Shown: positions 44,208-49,871 of the stretch, piece by piece
How the letters are laid out: every line of letters begins with the position of its first letter
Position numbering within the stretch: position 1 is the first letter of the stretch
Assembly (NCBI GenBank): GCA_017993775.1
Contig: JAGOMA010000039.1
Location: 1-49,871 of the forward strand
DNA from: Chloroflexota bacterium
GTDB taxonomy: Bacteria; Chloroflexota; Anaerolineae; Promineifilales; Promineifilaceae
Length of the DNA stretch: 49,871 nt
Reading direction: 5' to 3'
Translations under genes and position numbers: made by a program
Notes under the pieces: generated by a model
Database searches by the model: none
What the model saw: the letters and a program-made list of their open reading frames with translations, nothing else
What the model was told of the DNA's origin: nothing

Positions 44208-46433
44208 ATGTTGCTGCAAGCGCATCATACAACGACCGACGCGACAAAGTTCTTTGACCAGGTCAACACTTATTTAAGTGTGGAAGATCGACTCCGGGTT
44301 CAAGAGGCGTTTGCCCTTGCTCGCCGAGAACACGGAGACCAGCGTCGCAAATCTGGCGAGCTTTTTTTTACCCACCCACTTACGGTGGCCTATTACCTCT
44401 CCCAATACCACCTCGATGCCTCAGCTCTGGAAGCTGCTCTACTCCATGATATTGCCGAAGACACGCGCGTTTCTATTAATGAAATCGAAGCCATGTTTAG
44501 CCCGGAAGTTGCCCGCCTGGTAAATGGCGTTACCAAACTGAAAGACGTTACCGAGGGCGTTTCCAAAGGCAAACATTTACCACCCCAAGAAATTCAAGAC
44601 AAGACCCTACATAAATTATTTTCGGCCATGACCGAAGATGTACGCACGGTCATCATCAAACTCTTCGACCGTTTGCACAACATGCGAACCATCAAGGCCA
44701 TGCCGCTGCACAAACAACGACAAAAGGCAGAAGAAACACTGGCCGTTTACGCCCCCCTGGCGAACCGCCTGGGTTTGTGGGATTTAAAAAACGAACTCGA
44801 ATCGCTTTCTCTGGAAGTGCTGCACAACAAAGCCTACACAACCATAAAACGCCGGCGTGAAGAATTGGAGCGGGAGCACCAGGAAACCTATCAGCTTCTG
44901 AGCGGGCAAATATTTAATTGTTTACTCCAGGCGGAAATTGATGTGCGCAATGTGGTATTGGCCCCCGAAAACATTTATTCGGTATATCAGGACCTGACAA
45001 ACAGCGGCGCTTCCTATGATGATCTCGACCGGACTATTCGTCTGGTGGTATTGGTGAACGAGTGGCAAGAATGTTATCTGGCGTTGGGTTATTTGCACCA
45101 GCTTTGGCGGCCGGTTCCCGGCACGTTCGACGACTACATTGCGGTGCCGCGAGACAATTTGTATCGCTCGCTGCATACCACTGTGGTTCATGCAAATGGG
45201 CAAGCGGTTAAACTGCATATTCGCACCGTTGCCATGGACAAGGTCTCGGAAATTGGGGTGCTGGCTCGCTGGTTGTATGCTGGCACACCGTTATGGTCTA
45301 CGGGTATAGCCGACCGCATTGAATCCTTTTTTGAGAACATCACCGATAACATCAACGTGGAACCGCAGAACCCGGCGGCCGGCGTTAAGGGTGTGGTGGA
45401 AGATGTCTTTCGCAAGCAAATCCGGGTGTATACGCCGCGCGGCGATATTGTGGAATTGGGGCAAGGGGCCACCATTATTGACTTTGCGTATGCCATCCAT
45501 ACGGGTTTGGGCAATCAGGCTCACGCGGCCTATGTTAATGATGTATTTTTCCCGCTGAACAAGCCGCTTAAAGATGGGGATCAGGTGCGAATTGTGAAGA
45601 AGCTGCGCGCGCAGCCGCAGCGAGCCTGGTTGGATGATGATTTAGGGTATATCGCCACGAATTATGCGCGCTCACATGCCCGGCGGTGGTTTAGGCGACT
45701 GCCGACGCAGCGAGCAATTTTAGAGGGCAAGGAGCTGATTCAAACGGAACTGAATATCTTGGGATTTCCCGATTTTTCGCATGAGGAGCTTGCAGAGGCT
45801 TTTGGGTATGAAGAGGCGCAGCAGCTGTATTATGCGGTGGGGCGAGCGGAGGTTTTGCCCACGGCCGTTGCCACACGCGTCTTAGAATACAAATGGGACA
45901 CCGGCCCGGCGCGCAACGTCGACAATGTCATCCTCACAGACACCGGCGAAGAATTCGTCATCACCAAGTCCCCCACACGCCGGTTGAGCCTTTGCGGAAC
46001 CTGCCAGCCACGGCCGCGCGAACAAATTTTAGGCTTTATGCGCAAAGATGGCGGCATCACGGTGCATAAAAAGCGCTGCCATTTGCTGCGCCCGGAACGA
46101 GGTCGTGTTCTAAAGTTGGGCTGGGGCGAGGCGACTCGTGAAGCCCACGAAGTGACCGTTCAAGTCGATGTTTATGACCGTCCGGGGCTGTTATTTGAGA
46201 TTTCTCAATTAATGGAAGATGAGCAAATTAATATCGCCTATATTTACACGCCACCCCGGCGAGGCGGTGAGTTGCAGATAATTTTGACCCTGGAGGTGCT
46301 GCAACCTCGTCAATTGGTGCGTATTTTGCACCAAATTCACGCCTTACCCAACGTTTTTGACCTCCGATGCCTGCCAGATGGCCCTCCGGACCGGAATGGC
46401 GCGGCCCCCTCTCCCCTCTACTTACCAGAGTAA
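44208..46433 (+). CDS. RelA/SpoT-family protein with intact hydrolase and degenerate-looking synthetase
   Basis: Controls (p)ppGpp, the stringent-response alarmone. 741 aa with the full long-RSH layout. HD hydrolase (about 25-190) has RKSGELFFTHP, LLHDIAEDT and IKLFDRLHNMRT. The synthetase-like region (about 240-355) has YSVYQDL, TFDDYIAVPRDNLYRSLHTTV and VKLHIRT with Lys335 where the catalytic Glu (EIQIRT in canonical enzymes) is expected; several basic substrate-binding residues also differ. TGS (about 404-463), a Cys/His zinc-finger-like domain and an ACT domain (about 665-735) follow. Most likely mainly a hydrolase. ATG 44208 lies 8 bp after a TATCAT box, so the transcript may be nearly leaderless. 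Confidence 0.93.
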   Translation: MLLQAHHTTTDATKFFDQVNTYLSVEDRLRVQEAFALARREHGDQRRKSGELFFTHPLTVAYYLSQYHLDASALEAALLHDIAEDTRVSINEIEAMFSPEVARLVNGVTKLKDVTEGVSKGKHLPPQEIQDKTLHKLFSAMTEDVRTVIIKLFDRLHNMRTIKAMPLHKQRQKAEETLAVYAPLANRLGLWDLKNELESLSLEVLHNKAYTTIKRRREELEREHQETYQLLSGQIFNCLLQAEIDVRNVVLAPENIYSVYQDLTNSGASYDDLDRTIRLVVLVNEWQECYLALGYLHQLWRPVPGTFDDYIAVPRDNLYRSLHTTVVHANGQAVKLHIRTVAMDKVSEIGVLARWLYAGTPLWSTGIADRIESFFENITDNINVEPQNPAAGVKGVVEDVFRKQIRVYTPRGDIVELGQGATIIDFAYAIHTGLGNQAHAAYVNDVFFPLNKPLKDGDQVRIVKKLRAQPQRAWLDDDLGYIATNYARSHARRWFRRLPTQRAILEGKELIQTELNILGFPDFSHEELAEAFGYEEAQQLYYAVGRAEVLPTAVATRVLEYKWDTGPARNVDNVILTDTGEEFVITKSPTRRLSLCGTCQPRPREQILGFMRKDGGITVHKKRCHLLRPERGRVLKLGWGEATREAHEVTVQVDVYDRPGLLFEISQLMEDEQINIAYIYTPPRRGGELQIILTLEVLQPRQLVRILHQIHALPNVFDLRCLPDGPPDRNGAAPSPLYLPE

Positions 46434-46439
46434 GCACAT

Positions 46440-46467
46440 TTGACCGCTGGTGAACGGCCGTTATAAT
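46440..46467 (+). promoter_or_regulatory. Promoter of the CBM48-like gene
   Basis: TTGACC (46440-46445), 16-bp spacer and perfect TATAAT (46462-46467). The spacer holds the AACGGCCGTT palindrome next to the -10 box. Confidence 0.75.
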
Positions 46468-46486
46468 CTCACGCTGCTTTGCCCGC

Positions 46487-46517
46487 CAGAGTACACTCTG
46501 TTTGGTCAAAGTGACCA
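46487..46517 (+). promoter_or_regulatory. Two palindromes in the leader of the CBM48-like gene
   Basis: CAGAGT-AC-ACTCTG (46487-46500) and TGGTCA-AAG-TGACCA (46503-46517) lie between the -10 box and the ribosome binding site AAGGAG (46536-46541). They could be operators or a leader hairpin. Confidence 0.4.
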
Positions 46518-46548
46518 TCATGTAAGTTAGAGTTGAAGGAGTATAAAC

Positions 46549-46845
46549 ATGCTTAAGAAAAAATTCTTTAAAACCAATGACGATTGCGAAGTTACGTTCG
46601 AATTTGCGGCCCCCGAAGCTACAGAAGTAACCCTGCTCTGCGACGCACACAACTGGGAACCCACAGCGATGAAAAAGACCAAAGAAGGCTCTTTCCGCAC
46701 CAAAATCCGCCTGGCAAAAGGTGGACAGTACCAGTTCCGCTACTTTGTAGACGGCGCAACCTGGGCCAACGACGAAGCGGCTGACGCGTATTGGGCCAAC
46801 GAACACGGCGGCGACAACAGCGTCGTTTTCACCTCTGAGAACTAA
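46549..46845 (+). CDS. Single-domain CBM48/isoamylase early-set-like protein
   Basis: 98 aa consisting only of a beta-sandwich that resembles the N-terminal early-set domain of glycogen-branching enzymes and AMPK beta carbohydrate modules (FAAPEATEVTLLCDAHNWEPTAMKKT, GGQYQFRYFVDGATWANDEAADAYWANEHGGDNSVV). Such free-standing domains may bind glycogen or serve as structural adaptors; the ligand is not known. ATG 46549 has AAGGAG. It has its own promoter and a terminator, so it is a monocistronic gene, probably well expressed. Confidence 0.85.
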   Translation: MLKKKFFKTNDDCEVTFEFAAPEATEVTLLCDAHNWEPTAMKKTKEGSFRTKIRLAKGGQYQFRYFVDGATWANDEAADAYWANEHGGDNSVVFTSEN

Positions 46846-46880
46846 TCGATCACAAGACGGACTCGGAGTAACGCAATAAT

Positions 46881-46909
46881 AAAAGCGGCTTGGCAGCAAG
46901 CCGCTTTTT
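46881..46909 (+). terminator. Rho-independent terminator after the CBM48-like gene
   Basis: A 12-bp perfect stem (46881-46892 with 46897-46908), 4-nt loop, and T-run on the plus strand. Confidence 0.88.
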
Positions 46910-47078
46910 GTTTGCCCGGTTGTATCCTCTTTGACCTCACGTTACAATCTGCCGCAATTGTAAGAAATGAACGCCTGTTCCCGTCTAACATGGTGGTAAA
47001 GATAGACTTGGTATAGGCAAAACGGCCGTCCCACGCCAACGTTCGACGGCCCCATTTATGGATGCAAAGGGATAAATC

Positions 47079-48011
47079 ATGGAAAAAGAACGTGTCATCA
47101 TTATCGGCTCTGGCCCTGCCGGACTCACTGCGGCCATCTACACCGCCCGCGCCCAACTAAACCCACTGGTCATCGCCGGCACACAAATTGGCGGCCAAAT
47201 CGCCATCACCTCCGAAGTAGAAAACTACCCCGGCTTCTGGTCGCCGGAACGCACCCCCACCGGCCCGGAACTGGTCGAAATCATGCAAAAACAAGCCGAG
47301 CATTTTGGCGCGCGCCTGGAATACGACGAAGTCGTCGCGGTTGATTTCACCCAAGGGTCGCCATTTTATGTCAAAACATATGGCAAAGAATACATGGCTG
47401 ACGCGGTCATCGTCACTGCCGGCGCATCGCCCCGCCGTTTGGGCGTACCCGGCGAAGAGGAATTCATCGGGCGCGGCGTAAGTTACTGCGGCACCTGCGA
47501 TGGCTTCTTCTTCCGCGGCAAAGACGTCATCGTGGTCGGCGGCGGCGACAGCGCGCTGGAAGAAGGATTGTTCCTGACCAAATTCGCCGATTCCGTGCAA
47601 GTTGTTCACCGCCGTGACGAATTTCGCGCCGGGCCAGCGCTGCAAAAACGCGCCGCCGCCAACGAAAAGATGTCCTTCGTGTGGAACACCGTCGTCGAAG
47701 AAATTGAAGGGAACGGCTCTGTTCAGGCCGTAAAGGCGCGCAACGTGCAAACGGGCGACGTGCAAACCATGGCTGTCGATGGCGTTTTCATCTTCATCGG
47801 CCATTATCCCAACAGCAAGTTTCTGGAAGGGCAAGTGGCGATGGACGAGCATGGCTACGTCATCACCGATGAGCTGATGCGTACCAGCGTGCCGGGCGTA
47901 TACGCCGCCGGCGAAATTCAGGATGCCATCTACCGGCAAATTGGCACTTCGGTGGGCCAGGGCGTGGCCGCCGGGATGCAAACCGAACGCTGGTTGAGCG
48001 AACGAGAGTAA
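47079..48011 (+). CDS. trxB: Thioredoxin reductase
   Basis: NADPH-dependent FAD flavoenzyme that reduces thioredoxin. 310 aa, normal length. N-terminal FAD motif GSGPAG, redox-active Cys137-Gly-Thr-Cys140 in SYCGTCDGFFFRGK, NADPH-binding GGGDSALEEGLFL followed by VHRRDEFRA, and C-terminal GVYAAGEIQDAIYRQ. ATG 47079 has AAGG about 9 nt upstream. A 10-bp-stem hairpin follows the stop. Confidence 0.96.
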   Translation: MEKERVIIIGSGPAGLTAAIYTARAQLNPLVIAGTQIGGQIAITSEVENYPGFWSPERTPTGPELVEIMQKQAEHFGARLEYDEVVAVDFTQGSPFYVKTYGKEYMADAVIVTAGASPRRLGVPGEEEFIGRGVSYCGTCDGFFFRGKDVIVVGGGDSALEEGLFLTKFADSVQVVHRRDEFRAGPALQKRAAANEKMSFVWNTVVEEIEGNGSVQAVKARNVQTGDVQTMAVDGVFIFIGHYPNSKFLEGQVAMDEHGYVITDELMRTSVPGVYAAGEIQDAIYRQIGTSVGQGVAAGMQTERWLSERE

Positions 48012-48027
48012 GAATTCCGGTTTTCAA

Positions 48028-48058
48028 GTGTTCAGGCGTTTGCGTAATGCCTGAACAC
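48028..48058. repeat. Hairpin between trxB and the TPR gene
   Basis: Perfect 10-bp stem with an 11-nt loop. No T-tract follows, so its role as terminator is uncertain. Confidence 0.5.
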
Positions 48059-48068
48059 GCATCATTCT

Positions 48069-48491
48069 ATGCTGCGATTTCTTTGGGCTTATCTGGTTTA
48101 CACCTGGGGCGGGCTGCACCGTTATTTTGGCAACCAAAATGCGATGCGCAGCGAACATGAAGCGGCCGTGCGCTACTTTACGAAGGCGTATGAGATAGAC
48201 CCCACGTTTCTGCGCGTGCGTCTGGAACGTGGGGTTTTGTTGTTCCGCGAATTGGGGCGCATGGATGAGGCGCTAGCCGATTTTAACGCCCTGGTTGAGG
48301 AAGATCCGATTTATGCGGCTCCGGCTTTGTTTAACCGGGCGATGCTGGCCCAGCAAAACGGCCGTTACCAGGACGCCCTGCACGATTTAGAAGCCTACGT
48401 CGCCTTGTCCCCCCGCGACTACCTTCAGGAAACCCAACACCTCCTGGATGTCCTGCGCTCGCTCGTCCTCACAGACGACAACCAGGATTGA
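48069..48491 (+). CDS. TPR-repeat protein
   Basis: 140 aa. Three TPR-like helix pairs (AVRYFTKAYEIDPTFLRVRLERGVL, ADFNALVEEDPIYAAPALFNRAM, ALHDLEAYVALSPRD) with the usual Ala/Gly and Tyr/Pro positions. A hydrophobic N-terminus (MLRFLWAYLVYTWGG) may be a membrane anchor. It presumably mediates a protein contact. It follows trxB by 57 bp with the hairpin between and is convergent with the HExxH protein gene. Confidence 0.85.
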   Translation: MLRFLWAYLVYTWGGLHRYFGNQNAMRSEHEAAVRYFTKAYEIDPTFLRVRLERGVLLFRELGRMDEALADFNALVEEDPIYAAPALFNRAMLAQQNGRYQDALHDLEAYVALSPRDYLQETQHLLDVLRSLVLTDDNQD

Positions 48492-48514
48492 ACCAGACGA
48501 TCTAAGCAGCAACT

Positions 48515-49795
48515 TCAGGGGGTAACGGCCGTTACCCCAACCCCCATTTCCTCTGCCAACTGCTGCAAATCGGCAAAACTGCCAATCCAGGCCACCTTCT
48601 CCATAAATTCTTTCAACGATGGGCTGGCTTGCCGCAACGCCAACAGCGTCGGGCCAATCGGGTCTGCGCCGGTGGCCCCCGGCTGGTCGGCGTAAGCGCC
48701 ATAAAAAGCGAAATACGCCTGATTCAGTTTGCGAATGCTGTAACCGTTGGCCACAAACACCTGCCGCCGCGCCTCCATGTACGCTTCCGCCCCTGCAATG
48801 TCGCCGGCTGCCAGCATCTTCTCGGCCTCGACCCGCGTCGCGGCCATTTCGGCGTTAAAGTTGAAGGCTGGCTCGGCGCTCGGCGCCGGCGCAGCGGCTG
48901 GCGGCGCAGGCGGCGGCGGCACAAATTCCGGGTAAAAGCGGGCGATCACCTGCTCGCCAATCTCCCGCCCCACAATGGAAGCCACAGTTTCGTTGATGGT
49001 GCGCACCTGCGGATCCGACACATAGTTCAGACTGATGGGGTACGGCATAAACCAGTGATGGCTCCATTCGTGGGCTGTCACCTCGGCCAGCCAGTTGATG
49101 CTGCTGGTTTCCATGATCATGGCCGGGTAGGTGGCCAGGCCGCCGATGGGCACAACCAGGGCGGAGAGATTGAGCTGGTCGAAAACGGCCGTTTCCATCT
49201 CTTCCTTTTGCGGCGTTGTCAGGCCCACAGCCAGCGGGAATTGGTCCTGACGTTCGATTTTGTCACGCGGGGAGACAATGAGCAGCGCCGGCAAAGGCGT
49301 CATGTGCATCAGCACGGGCGGCCATGTTTCGTTAACGGCCGTCAACCCCTGCTCGCGCAAAACTTCGGCCACCTGGTCTTGCACCACAGCCTCGGCCACC
49401 GGCTGCAGCCGGGCGATCTGCGCGCGTGTGGCGGCCAGTTCCGCCTGCTGCGCCTGGGAAGCAGCAGCCGGGTCGGCGATGTCCGGATTCACATATATCT
49501 GTTCGATTTCCCAATTGAGCCGGCTGCTGGTTTGAATGGCGGCCAAATAATCCAGCACCAGTTGGCGGCGCGTGGCCTCATCCAGAAAAGCCTGCCCATC
49601 AGCCAAAATCGCTTCCGCTTTGGTCCAGATGGCCTGCATTTCCCAGACGGCAAAATCGAAGGAATGCGGGCCAACGATGGCCCGTAATTGGTATTGCTCC
49701 TGGCCAAAGGCGGGCCAATTGGGGACCAACAGGAAGGCCAACAAGCACAATAAAATGAGGAGTTTCCCGGCTCGTAAGAAACGCTGTTTACGCAT
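48515..49795 (-). CDS. Secreted HExxH protein, putative metallopeptidase
   Basis: About 426 aa. A signal peptide (about 1-31: basic MRKQRFLRAGK then a Leu-rich core, cleavage near FGQ-E) precedes an Ala/Gln-rich helical region. HEWSH at 242-246 is followed by NETVASIVGREIG, whose Glu could be the third zinc ligand of a gluzincin. After a Pro/Ala linker comes a C-terminal helical part. I do not recognise a family. The frame is open to a GTG at 49852, but ATG 49795 is preferred because it gives a clean signal peptide; neither start has a clear Shine-Dalgarno sequence. The last codons contain TAACGGCCGTTA, one of the many copies of the palindrome. Confidence 0.75.
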   Translation of the reverse strand: MRKQRFLRAGKLLILLCLLAFLLVPNWPAFGQEQYQLRAIVGPHSFDFAVWEMQAIWTKAEAILADGQAFLDEATRRQLVLDYLAAIQTSSRLNWEIEQIYVNPDIADPAAASQAQQAELAATRAQIARLQPVAEAVVQDQVAEVLREQGLTAVNETWPPVLMHMTPLPALLIVSPRDKIERQDQFPLAVGLTTPQKEEMETAVFDQLNLSALVVPIGGLATYPAMIMETSSINWLAEVTAHEWSHHWFMPYPISLNYVSDPQVRTINETVASIVGREIGEQVIARFYPEFVPPPPAPPAAAPAPSAEPAFNFNAEMAATRVEAEKMLAAGDIAGAEAYMEARRQVFVANGYSIRKLNQAYFAFYGAYADQPGATGADPIGPTLLALRQASPSLKEFMEKVAWIGSFADLQQLAEEMGVGVTAVTP

Positions 49796-49871
49796 GGACA
49801 GGATGATAGTCAAGGGGCAGATGGGGCACAAGGAAACGGCCGTACGCTTCACCAGACGTTAAGAAAATTTC

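Noticed and set aside
48518..48540. GGGGTAACGGCCGTTACCCC as a terminator between convergent genes
   Set aside because: It is a perfect palindrome without loop or T-tract and sits in the coding end of the HExxH gene; it is better counted as a copy of the iterated ACGGCCGT palindrome.
1..49871. Insertion sequences, prophage or integrated elements
   Set aside because: No transposase, integrase or terminal inverted repeats with target duplications were seen; gene content is housekeeping and metabolic throughout.

Overview
The window is about 50 kb of GC-rich (roughly 58 % by impression) bacterial chromosome and is almost fully coding. It contains a type I fatty-acid/polyketide-like megasynthase, acyl-CoA dehydrogenase and ETF genes, a class A penicillin-binding protein with Ig-like C-terminal modules, Ser/Thr kinase signalling and a BY-kinase with a fused Wzz part. 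Together with degenerate 7-8 bp repeats this suggests a Chloroflexota (Anaerolineae-like) genome. That assignment is inference from gene content. No rRNA, IS element, phage gene or CRISPR array is visible.

Layout. (1) 1-2999 (+): a 5'-truncated PBP1A-type cell-wall enzyme. (2) 3036-17572 (-): a probable operon transcribed from 17.6 kb down to 3.0 kb: acyl-CoA dehydrogenase, 2804-aa megasynthase (KS-AT-KS-ACP-ACP-ACP-KR-DH), Sfp-type phosphopantetheinyl transferase, acyl-CoA carboxyltransferase, biotin carboxylase and biotin carrier. The set could make its own extender unit, activate its carrier domains and build a lipid or polyketide; the product cannot be read from sequence. (3) 17968-24537 (-): tRNA-Arg(CCG); an operon of acyl-CoA dehydrogenase, zinc-ribbon membrane protein, etfB and etfA with a promoter and terminator; a GT-C-like membrane protein; and a CAT-anticodon tRNA with promoter and terminator. 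(4) 24619-37098 (-): site-2-protease-like peptidase, small membrane protein, CoaE fused to a GNAT-like domain, ABC-F ATPase, BY-kinase, primary-type sigma factor, fabF-rnc-reductase cluster, MazG-like protein, and moaC with a moaD-moaE fusion. (5) 37125-49871, mostly (+): PIG-L deacetylase; a signalling operon (Ser/Thr kinase with PQQ propeller, PP2C phosphatase, J-like/VWA protein, zinc-ribbon/FHA protein, 79-aa orphan, OmpR-type response regulator); an RSH protein whose synthetase site looks degenerate; a CBM48-like protein; thioredoxin reductase; a TPR protein; and on (-) a secreted HExxH protein.

Two window-wide signals stand out. The palindrome ACGGCCGT occurs about 88 times by eye where about one is expected, mostly inside genes. 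Degenerate 7-8 bp tandem arrays lie both between genes and, in frame, at nearly every domain boundary of the megasynthase. All three ACP domains of the megasynthase carry Thr where the phosphopantetheine-bearing Ser is normally found. ACP1 and ACP2 are a recent tandem duplication with only synonymous differences. All domain calls come from reading motifs; no database search was run.
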